This document shows, piece by piece, positions 57,401-64,000 of a DNA stretch of 64,000 nt (positions are counted from its first letter, which is position 1; the number at the start of each line of letters is the position of its first letter). The notes under the pieces were generated by a model. That model did no database searches and was not told the DNA's origin. It saw only the letters and a program-made list of their open reading frames with translations. The DNA comes from Hepsetus odoe (taxonomy: Eukaryota > Chordata > Actinopteri > Characiformes > Hepsetidae), in contig CM029384.1 of NCBI GenBank assembly GCA_017165825.1, positions 19,299,158-19,363,157 on the forward strand. Direction: 5' to 3'. The translations under genes and the position numbers were made by a program.

Positions 57401-60400
57401 AAAAAAATTAAGACAAATTAACTGCCAAAGATTTGAGAAGAATCAAATGTGAAGTTCCCAGTAACCTATTATCCAGTGCGGTCATAGTGGCTGGATCAGT
57501 AATGGGCACAGAGCTCCACTGACTCAGATGCCAGCAAGGTGAAGATGGGCTACTGGAATGGGCTGTTTTTATTAAAGATGACCTAGATGGACATTTTGAA
57601 GATGGAACTCAAAATCAACTCCCAAACCTACTGTCAGTTTTTTAAGACAACACTATTTTTCAAGCAGTCTTCTTCGTCTTTCGGCTGCTCCCATTTAGGG
57701 GTCATCACAGCGGACCAACTGTCTCCATTTCTTCCTGTCCTATGCATCTTCCTCCTTCAAACCGACCACCTTCATGTCCTCTCTCACCATAAACCATCTC
57801 TTTGGTCTTCCTCTTTCCTGGCAGCTCCAGGTAAAATATTATATATATATATATATATATATATTTGGTTTGAAACACAGTCATGTTTGGAACAACCTAC
57901 CAGCCGAGTTCCTTCAAAAACTGTGCATGTGTACCTAGAAGAATTGATGCTGTTTTGAAGGCAAAGGGTGGTCATACCAAATATTGATTTGATTTAGATT
58001 TCTCTTTTGTTCATTCACTGCATTTTGTTGATTGATGAAAATAAATGATTAACACTTCCATTTTTGAAAGCATTCTTTGTTTACAGCATTTTTTCACACC
58101 TGCCTAAAACTTTTGCACAGTGTGTGTATATATGTGAAAGTGAAACTGTATATAAAGTGAAAGTGACAACCCTTGTCATTGTAAAATGCAGCACAACACA
58201 ACGAAATTCAACCTCTGCGTTTCACCTATACGCACACGTGCAGCAGGGGGCAGCTGTTGAACGCACCCGGGGAGCAGTGAAGGGGACGGTACCTTGCTCA
58301 AGGGTACCTCAGGGCAACCTACTGGAGAGGGAATTGAACCCACAATCTTCCGATCCAGGGCCAACTCCGTAACAACTAGGCCACTGCTGCCTCGTCTCTC
58401 CTCTGGACATGTCCAAACCAATGGAATCTTGCTTCTCTAACTTTGTCGCCAAAACGTCTAACTTGAACTGTCCCTCTAATATGATCATTTCTAATCCTGT
58501 CCATCCTTGTCACACCCAATGAAAGATCAGTGCCACCATCTCCAAGCCATAAACATAGCTGTATTCACTGATGTTGTATGGGTTGGAGACAGTGGCGCTG
58601 ATGAAAAGACAGGAGGCAGAGCTGGAGGTGTCACGAGTTAAAGATGCTGAGATTTTCATTGGGTGTGACGAGGATGGACAGGATTAGAAATTAGTATATT
58701 CGAAATGAGCATTTCTTTCAAGCAGTGGTACATAAAAAAAGTCCGCATCATTCAAAAAGACTATGACTTGTATGCAGGACAATGCTCCATCACATGCATC
58801 AAAGTACTCCACTGTGTGGCTAGCCAGTAAAGGCCTTAAAGATGAAAGAATAATGACATGGCCCCTTTCCTCACCTGACCTAAACCCTGTTGAGACTTGT
58901 GAGCCCTTCTTAAATGCAGCTGCACAAAAAGTTGCTTATCAACAGATAAATTAACTGACAGACGCCATGAATGAAAGGCTTATGACTGTTGTTGAAAAGA
59001 AGGGTCAGTGAAGTGAGATTAGACATTTGCAGAGGAGAGATGGAGTATGTTGAGAAAAGGATGAGGAAGATGGAGCTGCCAGGCAAAAGGAAATGAGGAA
59101 AGTTTATGGATGGATATAGAGAGGACATGATGATGGCTGGTATGAAGGCAGAAGATGAAGAGGACAGGAGGAAATGGAGACAAATTATTTGATGTGTTGG
59201 ACTTCCCTGCACAAGGAAGAACTAGTCAAGATCTGGAGCAAAACATTCCATACAAAGGCCAAATGTGCTCAGACTACTGCTTTCGACATTTCTATACATT
59301 GTCAAGTTTTGCTAATGACACAAGGACACATGCTGGGTTTGTTTAGCAGGAAAAGAGATAGAAAAGAGATGCAACCATAATGGTGCGAAAATGACATCAT
59401 GTTAATTTGGTTGGACAAAAAAAAAAAAAAAACCTTCTGTAAGGCACACAATGATCACTCTCCCCTGAAGATTGAAAGGTCCTTTGCAGAGATTGTGAAC
59501 AGCACCAAGTTCATTGATGTTTTCATGAAACAGATCCTCAACACCAGCTCCATAAAGACCATCCTTAACAGCTGCAACATGGCCTGGCTTGAAAATTACC
59601 TCAAGTATAACATCCACCAAAACACCAGCCATGTGGATGACCCCAAACACGCCTGCTACACTCTCATCTCTGTCTTGCCTAGTATTCATGGCATAGGGAC
59701 TACTTGAATAAACAGTAATATATTATTGTGCAAAAATGATTGCATCAGACATACTGTTGTATTCAATTTAACCAATACTTTTACCCCATACAGTAAGAAA
59801 ATTCTAGATTTGATTCACAGCTGGGGAGGTTGGGGATCATTCTGTGTGGAGTATATTCTCTCAATATACTCCTCGTCTCTCCTCTGCACAGGTTCAAACC
59901 AATGCAATCTCACTTCTCTGACTGTCTCCAAATTATACAACTTAAGCTGCCCTTGTTCTTAATCCTGTCCACTCGTCACTCCCAGTATAAATCTCAACCT
60001 CGTTTTTTGTCAGCACCAATGTCCACAACCTGCCATTTCATTCTTACACATGTATTCTGTCTTTGTCCTACTGAGGTTTATTCCTATACTTTCTATAGCA
60101 TATCCCCTCCTCTGCAAGTTCTCCTCACGCTGTTCTCTACTCTTACTACAGATCACAATGTCATCAGCAAACTTCATCCTTCTATTCTTGTCTGTCAACC
60201 TATCCATCACTATTGCAAACAAAGGGCTCAGAGCTGTTCCTTGATGTAATCACTTCTACTGCAGACCTAACCACTGTCACATTGCCCTCATACATATCTA
60301 TGCCACTCCTGACTTCCTCAAGCAATACCATTACTCCTCTCAAGGCACCGTTTCACATGCTTTCTCTAAGTGTACAAAGGCAAAATTCAAATCCTTCTGT

Positions 60401-62455
60401 TTTTCTCTACGGGTTGATGGCAATAAGAGTTGATTCAGAATGCTGCTATAAGACTTGTCTTCAAATACCCCAAATTCTCTTGTACTATACCTCTGCTACA
60501 AGACCAGCACTGGCTCCCTGTGGCTGCTCACGTCAGGTTTAAATTCTTAAGACTTGCTTTCATGCCCAAGAATGGTCTTGCACTTTCTTATTTGATGGCA
60601 ATAATCAAACAATGCTCTTCTTGGCCCCTCAGAATATGATGCTGTGCTTGCCTCAATATCTTAATGTCTTGGATTTTAGGAGATGCTGGATGACTAGGTC
60701 ACTACTTTTTATAGAGTACATTCAATGTCAACCCTCTCATTTTCTTTCACTCTTAGACACACCTGACTGCAAGGCGATGACGTCCAGCAGATTTTTGTGG
60801 ATGGAGTGAGCAGCCCAGGATTGCTGAGAATGGCACAGCCATTGCAATAGATCAGCCATGTGTTGTCTATACAAATCAAACACACTGCTGAGACCCAACA
60901 CCATAGATATACACCTCAGACACCCCTCTGCCTGTGGAAAAAAAAACAGAGAAATGGAGATGAAGGGAGAGAAAGATGGTTAATATTTGTAGAAAAACTC
61001 AAAACATTCCCACTTAACTAAAACAGATGCGATACCAAGAATATCTTGACACATTCACACGCATACCAAGACAAATAAAAGTTCCGCTGACTCAACAGAA
61101 CTACTACTTTTAGCTAATGAGCTCTCAAACTCACACTTTACTGGAACTCATTGCTGAAATTTAAATTAATTAACCTCTGGTTAAGCATCTGCAATAGGAG
61201 TGGCAAAAAAACATATGATCATTCAAAAATGACCACAGTACATAGTTTGTCACAATATATATATTTTTTATTCTTACAGCTCAGTTCTAACCAGCAAAAT
61301 ATCTACAGTGGACCATCCTAATAAAGTGATGGCATAATGTTTCTAATGTTGATGTAAATATTCTTGAGGCCAAGTGAGCCTCAAGAAACACACAAATACA
61401 CACCCAAAGTAATGCTTTACCCTAGTCCTGAATCAAAAACCGTAACACTGTGTATTTGTGTGTGTCTGTGGTAAAGAAAAGCAAAATACTGACATTTTCG
61501 TGGTCTGTTAGTTTGTGTGTGTACATGGGTCTGGATGCGTGTGTGCATAATGGATCATACAGGACAGTGCTGATAGGGCTTTTAAACATTGTGTCTTAAT
61601 GTTCACTTTATTAGAACCAAAATGTTACTACCATGTCAGTGAGATTCCTGAGCTGAGAATGATCAATGACAATAAATTTACCTATATGCTCAGTAGCACT
61701 GTTTTAAACAAATATAATGTGTAAATTTAATTAGAAAATAAATCCATGCATTCATCCACCCATCCATATTTCTATTTAACTCTATTCTATTCTCCTCTCT
61801 CTACCTCTGTCTCTTGCGCTTACTCCATTCCATTTATTCACCTATTTGTTTCTTCCCCTTCTTTTCTTCTCTTAACCCCTCTCTCGTTCTCTCTATCACT
61901 TCATCACTCTCTCACTTCTACTCTTTCTCTCTTTCTCAGTCACAGTTTGTAAGTTATCGTTCTCTGTTTATATTAGTATAGTGGGTGTTTACTGTCTCCA
62001 ATTCACCTTAGTAACCAGAGACTGGCTTCCAGCACATGTGCACACACACACACACAATGATGTTCTACAAACACACAGCTTCTCTCATCCATTAGTGGGT
62101 TTAAAGTTTCACTCCAAAGGTGCTATTAGAGCTCCCCTGCCCATATGAGCATAATAACGTGCATGTGCAAGCTTGAAAATACACACACACTTACACACTC
62201 TGAAATGAAAAGAAAAATTCAGAGGTAACCAAGTCCAAAGGGAATTATACATTATAAACACCAGCCCTGAGGTAGTGCTTATGTATGTGTGTGTGTGTGT
62301 GTGTGTGTTACCCTGTTGCAAAGCTCCTGCTCTGTACTGAAACTCTGCACAGTCACCAGAACCTTCAGCAATTGCAGACTGATAATGTTACAATTTTCCT
62401 CACATACATGCAGGACAACCTCCACACAGACCAACAACTGTTCCAGATACACCAC
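44100..62455 (-). CDS. dnaaf5: Dynein axonemal assembly factor 5 (HEAT-repeat protein), C-terminal part
   Basis: Cytoplasmic HEAT-repeat protein (HEATR2 family) needed to pre-assemble axonemal dynein arms for motile cilia. Seven minus-strand exons with matching phases: 62455-62312, 60931-60763, 55166-55019, 51591-51441, 50095-49939, 46305-46114 and 44233-44100 (stop). They encode about 365 residues; I recall human DNAAF5 as about 855, so the N-terminal half lies beyond the window. Helical HEAT pairs are visible, e.g. 'VVYLEQLLVCVEVVL', 'DLYRQHMADLLQWL', 'DAELRLHVFTVLTKLLLNLH' and 'LLKRIDDSSDEVRAEALRAL'; the end 'EKQRSAEYCDQLLEHI' matches the family's C-terminus. Convergent with dusp3, stops 976 bp apart. 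Exon phases join without a gap, so no internal exon is missing here. Confidence 0.9.
44276..44310. repeat. CA microsatellite
   Basis: About 17 CA units in the last dnaaf5 intron, close to the final exon's acceptor. Confidence 0.9.
44311..46113 (-). other. dnaaf5 last intron
   Basis: AT-rich, with several short A runs; no element is identified. Confidence 0.5.
46114..46305 (-). CDS. dnaaf5: dnaaf5 penultimate exon
   Basis: Acceptor aatacag|AG, donor cagg|gtaagg. Encodes a HEAT repeat 'ELLKRIDDSSDEVRAEALRA' and the following 'YQQLLIYLDDPNQTIQL'. Confidence 0.92.
46437..49450 (+). mobile_element. Rex1-like LINE in a dnaaf5 intron
   Basis: Antisense to dnaaf5. 5'-truncated inside the endonuclease, with one long ORF, an AT-rich 3' UTR (about 49010-49300) and 3' end 'aatttcccattcgtgggat' (49405-49423) plus a short ACTCT-type tail. 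It has no visible frameshift or stop, so it looks young. Confidence 0.9.
46483..49002 (+). CDS. LINE endonuclease-reverse transcriptase ORF, catalytic Asp changed
   Basis: 839 uninterrupted codons. Endonuclease part: 'LISGDFNHVSLS' (about residues 58-69) and 'LGHSDHNLVHLV' (about 107-118), the GDFN and SDH catalytic motifs. RT part: 'KATGPDGISSSLLRDC', 'FRPVALTSNLMKAMER', 'FDFSSAFNTIRPS' (first Asp), 'STGAPQGTVLAPFLFTL', then 'QKFSDGTAIVGR', where Rex1-type enzymes have FSDD; the second Asp is Gly (GGC, 48325-48327). C-terminal 'LLRRLRSFGVNKHL' and 'RSFLPAAIRLHNSS' close the ORF. The endonuclease N-terminus is missing. Confidence 0.9.
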   Translation: MELLAVSIRPYYLPREFSQVIAITVYIPPTADAAAACETIHTVVSQLQKAHPQAFLLISGDFNHVSLSSTLPTLTQYVDCCTRDNRTLDLLYANAKDAYRASPLPPLGHSDHNLVHLVPSYIPLVCNQPPTTRYVRGWSDESSMALRDCFETTDWEALCSPHGEDIDSLTVCITDYITFCVENTVPTRRVRCYSNNKPWLTPDLRALLKQKSRAFRSGDKEAMRTAQKELKREMRGKDRYRERLEEQLKLNNIRGVWRGLNTITGRSTVSRGGPESGDKDWANSLNLFFNRLYSGICPSPNHQSSSHASAPLHTSLQTPTAPPLHTSLQPPPGISATYPLLSLSSPSLPPLSPEDSTAPSCYPTHQEAPTLSPHDSLSITADQVRCQLRKLKHRKATGPDGISSSLLRDCADQLCEVITYIFNLSLSLERVPILWKTSCLVPVPKTSHPKEPNHFRPVALTSNLMKAMERIILHHLRPLVRRDLDPLQFAYQPHIGVDDAVIYLLHRALTHLESGKSTVRVMFFDFSSAFNTIRPSVLRGKLEGVGVDHHMSEWIIDYLTNRPQYVRLQDCVSEVVVCSTGAPQGTVLAPFLFTLYTADFKHNTDTCHLQKFSDGTAIVGRVSEGNEQEYRGVISDFVSWCDQNHLRINASKTKELVIDFRRKSPPITPVDIQGLCIETVEEYKYLGVHINNKLDWSTNTTALYKKGLSRLHLLRRLRSFGVNKHLTRTFYDTVVASAVFYAVVCWCGRVAVKDRGKLNKLVKRASSVLDCPLRSIEQVGEERMLSKLTSIMDNTSHPLHETVRALSSSFSSRLLHPQCKKERYRRSFLPAAIRLHNSS
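49939..50095 (-). CDS. dnaaf5: dnaaf5 exon (third from last)
   Basis: Acceptor cgttag|GT, donor cccag|gtaagc. Encodes 'LTAELISALEEDSQLSRLLA' and 'THCLGTDTLNKIYP'. Confidence 0.92.
50573..50603. repeat. CA microsatellite
   Basis: About 15 CA units in a dnaaf5 intron. Confidence 0.9.
51012..51112. repeat. 35-bp inverted repeat with 31-nt loop
   Basis: Arms 51012-51046 and 51078-51112 are complementary at 34 of 35 positions, and the loop is AT-rich. It lies in a dnaaf5 intron. It could be a small palindromic transposon or a hairpin RNA precursor; no family is recognised. Confidence 0.85.
51441..51591 (-). CDS. dnaaf5: dnaaf5 exon (fourth from last)
   Basis: Acceptor tatgcag|AT, donor aacag|gtaaaa. 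Encodes 'FLQELLLPNLVWCAGRTAAA' and 'LSCLLAFLQGGAVSKEQ'. Confidence 0.92.
52245..52425 (-). mobile_element. Diverged tRNA-derived SINE
   Basis: 'tgtcattgtgaaacacagca' at the left (tail), 'agcttgctcaagggaacctc' in the body, 'ccctaaccactagaacaacc' at the head. Minus-strand copy. Confidence 0.75.
52703..52962 (+). mobile_element. Complete tRNA-derived SINE
   Basis: A-box region 'gtggcctagcggttagggcg', B-box 'ggttcaaacccc' at about 52751-52762, body to 'cttgagcaaggtaccgtccc', tail 'cctcgcaatgacaagggacg' and 'tcactttcataatc'. The best single copy for building a consensus. Confidence 0.9.
52963..54405 (-). other. dnaaf5 intron, nothing recognised
   Basis: AT-rich with no supported ORF, element or RNA. 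Confidence 0.45.
54411..54476. repeat. CA microsatellite, the longest in the window
   Basis: About 33 uninterrupted CA units, likely length-polymorphic. Confidence 0.95.
55019..55166 (-). CDS. dnaaf5: dnaaf5 exon (fifth from last)
   Basis: Acceptor tttgcag|GC, donor caaag|gtgaat. Encodes 'PVLGEFLPQFLTLLQSSLET' and 'LRLHVFTVLTKLLLNLHNTL', a HEAT helix pair. Confidence 0.92.
56020..56810 (+). mobile_element. Decayed RTE-like LINE 5' part
   Basis: Starts 'taggtgttatcctgctggaa', matching 30500-30520. Scattered endonuclease blocks follow and then 'EELQDCWATTAKLVSETAIK' at about 56440-56500, matching the linker near 31160. Stops and deletions throughout. Confidence 0.75.
56943..57150 (-). mobile_element. 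tRNA-SINE with L2-type 3' end
   Basis: Minus-strand copy. Its 3' end 'agagtgtctgctaaatgccg' (complement at 56955-56974) equals the L2 LINE end at 34394-34413. The head near 57150 has the complement of 'ggtggtcatctagtggtagg', and a B-box-like 'gggattcgaccctg' complement lies at about 57078-57091. A different SINE family from the others here. Confidence 0.75.
57198..57610 (+). mobile_element. Decayed Tc1-like transposase 5' part
   Basis: Begins 'aggtgtgcataattattagg', a terminal-repeat sequence I know from fish Tc1-like elements. Then 'LPEGCISLEIAKILGRDDRT'-like reading at about 57280-57345, the HTH region of the transposase, with stops after it. Confidence 0.6.
57668..57836 (-). mobile_element. 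RTE-like LINE 3' end
   Basis: Complement of 32985-33175: 'cggctgctcccatttagggg' at about 57680-57700, then the complement of the 'KRRFMD' region. Includes the short repeat tail. Confidence 0.85.
57869..58122 (+). mobile_element. Tc1-like 3' end fragment
   Basis: Matches 22930-23193: 'aacctaccagccgagttcct', 'aagaattgatgctgttttga' and the terminal 'cctgcctaaaacttttgcac'. Preceded by a TA microsatellite (57840-57865). Confidence 0.85.
58130..58395 (-). mobile_element. tRNA-derived SINE
   Basis: Minus-strand copy with tail 'gtgaaagtgacaacccttgt' at 58143, body 'ggtaccttgctcaagggtac', and head complement 'aactaggccactgctgcc' near 58373-58392. Confidence 0.85.
58396..58705. mobile_element. Two opposed RTE-like LINE fragments
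   Basis: 58396-58560 is minus-strand RTE 3' sequence (complement of 'HVQRRDD' and 'VTRMDRIRNEY' regions). 58566-58705 is plus-strand sequence of the adjacent upstream region ('ggttggagacagtggcgctg' to 'gatggacaggattagaaatt'). The overlap near 'ggacaggattagaaat' forms an inverted repeat. Confidence 0.8.
58715..58990 (+). mobile_element. Tc1-like transposase C-terminal fragment
   Basis: ORF at 58763-58954 reads 'MQDNAPSHASKYSTVWLASK' then 'WPLSSPDLNPVE', the second half of the DDE catalytic domain. Lies between RTE fragments. Confidence 0.8.
59018..59192 (+). mobile_element. RTE-like LINE 3' fragment
   Basis: 'gcagaggagagatggagtat' to 'ggaggaaatggagacaaatt' parallels 32936-33105. Probably the continuation of the plus-strand fragment at 58566, with the Tc1 piece inserted between them. 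Confidence 0.75.
59440..59720 (+). mobile_element. Decayed Rex1-like LINE C-terminal fragment
   Basis: 'DHSPLKIERSFAEIVNSTKF' at about 59455-59510 parallels the minus-strand LINE's 'DHGPLNMNTSPVEMVQSTKF' (25.96 kb). 'DDPKHACYTLISVLPS' matches its end. Internal deletions. Confidence 0.75.
59860..60410 (-). mobile_element. Decayed RTE-like LINE RT fragment
   Basis: Minus-strand ORF 60010-60222 reads 'FAIVMDRLTDKNRRMKFADD' then 'IVICSKSREQREENLQRRGY', the FADD catalytic region of this family. Stops on both sides. Confidence 0.85.
60420..60645 (+). mobile_element. L2-like LINE C-terminal fragment
   Basis: 'MIQNAAIRLVFKYPKFSCTI' and 'PLLQDQHWLPVAAHVRFKFL' match 33745-33860. Frameshifted after 60600. 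Confidence 0.8.
60763..60931 (-). CDS. dnaaf5: dnaaf5 exon (sixth from last)
   Basis: Acceptor ccacag|GC, donor gtcag|gtgtgt. Encodes 'AEGCLRCISMVLGLSSVFDL', 'YRQHMADLLQWLCHSQQSWA' and 'LLDVIALQS'. Confidence 0.92.
60932..62311 (-). other. dnaaf5 intron with simple repeats
   Basis: A pyrimidine-rich stretch at about 61780-61940 and a GT microsatellite at 62285-62307, directly beside the donor of the 62312 exon. No ORF or element is supported. Confidence 0.55.
62312..62455 (-). CDS. dnaaf5: dnaaf5 exon (seventh from last), first in window
   Basis: Acceptor ctcag|GTGGTG, donor cagg|gtaaca, 144 bp, phase 0 on both sides. Encodes 'VVYLEQLLVCVEVVLHVCEE' and 'QLLKVLVTVQSFSTEQELCN'. Confidence 0.9.
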
Positions 62456-62559
62456 CTGAGAGAAAGAGAGAGAGGGAGAGGATTACTCGTGAAACAGTCA
62501 GAAGAATGAAATATAGAACGCAGCCTCTCTGATTGATGGAAACCGGCTGTATTGGAAAC

Positions 62560-64000
62560 AAAATTGCCAATTTCTGCTAATTTCTGTTATAACCCAGGCA
62601 AAGTCCACAACCTGTCGGTTAGATCCCATTCCAACCAAGCTCCTGAAGGAATCCTTAGGAGTACTATCAACACCTATACTTGATATCATGAATGCATCCT
62701 TGACCTCAGGTGTAGTCCCCAATCAGTTTAAAACAGCAGTGGTTAGACCACAGCTTAAAAAACCTAACTTGGACCCTCGCTCACCAAGTAATTATAGACC
62801 TATCTCTAATATCCCGTTTCTCTCTAAGATTCTAGAAAAATTAGTTGCGAAACAACTGCAGTCATATCTAGACACGCATAATGTCTTAGATAAATTCCAA
62901 TCAGGCTTCCAGCATGGCCATAGCACAGAAACTGCTCTAACTAGAGTGGTGAATGATAAAATGGTTTCAAGTGATGCAGGAAACATTACTGTTCTTGTTC
63001 TGTTAGATCTTAGTGCTGCGTTCGACACGGTGGATCACTCCATTTTAGTAAATAGGCTTCACTCCACGGTCGGCATCAGCGGAACAGCCCTTAAATGGTT
63101 CAACTCCTATCTCACAAACCGTTATTACTTCATCCAAATGGATGATTATGGCACCCCCTCACCTATGTCACTAGTTAACTATGGAGTCCCACAAGTGTCG
63201 GTGTTGGGCCCAGTGCTCTTCTCCCTCTACATGCTCCCACTAAGCACTATTATATGGAAGCATAATGTTAGTTACCACTCCTACGCTGATGACACTCAGC
63301 TATACCTATCTGTTAAATCATGTGATAAAGCATCAACCGGCACTTTAATTAGCTGCCTCAGTGATATTAGGGATTGGATGAATAACAACTTCCTCTCACT
63401 AAACCCCGAAAAAACTGAGCTGCTCTTGTTTTGTAGTAGTGATGTAGACAGGGCCAACTTCATTTCGCATATCCGGGATGCAGGGTTGAAGTTTTCAGTT
63501 AGTACTCTGGCACGTAACCTTGGTGTTATTTTCGATTCAAATCTTTCATTTAATCCCCATGTTAATGCAGTTGCGAAGACATGCTTCCTGCACCTTCGGA
63601 ACATTGCCAAACTACGGCGCTTTCTGTCAATGGAAGACACGGCGAAAGTAGTACATGCATTTGTATACAGTAGATTAGATTACTGTAATGCCCTACTTTC
63701 TGGAAGCTCTCAGGGCACATTAAGCACCCTACAGCGCATTCAGAACACAGCCGCTAGGATTGTTATCAGGAGCAGGAAGTACGACCACATAACTCCCATA
63801 CTCTCCTCGCTTCACTGGCTTCCTGTTAGGTACAGGGCTGACTTCAAGGTCCTCCTCTTAACCTACAAGGCACTTAAAGGTCTTGCCCCAATATACCTAA
63901 CCACCCAGCTTAATACCTATACACCTAACCGCCCACTTAGATCCCAGAATAAAGATCTCCTAATTGTCCCTCGCATAAATAAATGTATAGGAGCACGAGC
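62560..64000 (+). mobile_element. L2-like LINE running off the window
   Basis: Lies upstream of the dnaaf5 exon at 62312-62455, in the opposite orientation, presumably in the next intron. RT and C-terminal domains are visible; the 5' part is absent and the 3' end is beyond the window. Confidence 0.85.
62597..64000 (+). CDS. L2-like reverse transcriptase, open to the window edge
   Basis: A plus-strand frame with no stop over about 468 codons, from 'STTCRLDPIPTKLLKE' onward. RT motifs in order: 'SNYRPISNIPFLSKILEKLV', 'FQSGFQHGHSTETALTRVVN', 'LLDLSAAFDTVDHS' (first Asp), 'GVPQVSVLGPVLFSLY' (usually GVPQGSVLGP) and 'YHSYADDTQLYL' (catalytic YADD intact, about 63279-63290). Then 'ARNLGVIFDSNLSFNPH', 'SRLDYCNALLSG' and 'LHWLPVRYRADFKVLLLTYK'. 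No endonuclease is seen before 62560, so the copy is 5'-truncated. Confidence 0.85.

Overview
The window is vertebrate nuclear DNA, almost certainly from a teleost fish. Three host genes with GT-AG introns (dlx4, dusp3, dnaaf5) sit in a background packed with fish-type mobile elements: Tc1-like transposons, tRNA-derived SINEs, Rex1/L2/RTE-like LINEs and retroviral or LTR remnants. The abundance of Tc1 and tRNA-SINE copies, and a dlx4 gene with no dlx3 beside it (as I recall for zebrafish dlx4a), fit an ostariophysan fish. That placement is inference.

Layout. 1-3.8 kb: dlx4 upstream region with a Tc1 fragment, a SINE, a CT/GA tract and a tandem duplication. 3.8-10.6 kb (+): dlx4, three exons, homeodomain split between exons 2 and 3, intron 1 filled with transposons. 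10.9-39.8 kb: a graveyard of nested elements. It includes a retroviral gag-pol remnant (19.5-23.4 kb, minus) broken by an RTE-like LINE and by a Tc1+SINE composite, a solo LTR (23.4 kb), a Rex1-like LINE (25.2-28.0 kb, minus) and a nearly complete RTE-like LINE (30.5-33.2 kb). Next to that LINE is an LTR-bounded element (33.2-37.95 kb) carrying a block of twelve ASPM-type IQ repeats. 39.9-43.1 kb (+): dusp3, three exons. 44.1-62.5 kb (-): the last seven coding exons of dnaaf5, convergent with dusp3, whose introns hold a Rex1-like LINE with a 839-codon ORF, SINEs and RTE/Tc1 scraps. 62.6-64.0 kb (+): an L2-like LINE RT ORF running off the window.

How it works together. The host genes are unrelated in function: a homeobox transcription factor, a small dual-specificity phosphatase and an axonemal dynein assembly factor. 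Most of the DNA is transposon-derived. Two SINE-LINE pairs share 3' ends, which suggests the SINEs are mobilised by LINEs represented here.

The most unusual object is the LTR-bounded element at 33.2-37.95 kb. It has a GC-rich gag-like start, a 39-bp coding minisatellite, an array of IQ motifs with the 23-23-27-residue spacing I associate with ASPM, a coiled-coil tail, a G-rich tract and a 3' LTR. No protease, RT or integrase is seen. It looks like a non-autonomous retroelement that captured a host gene segment.
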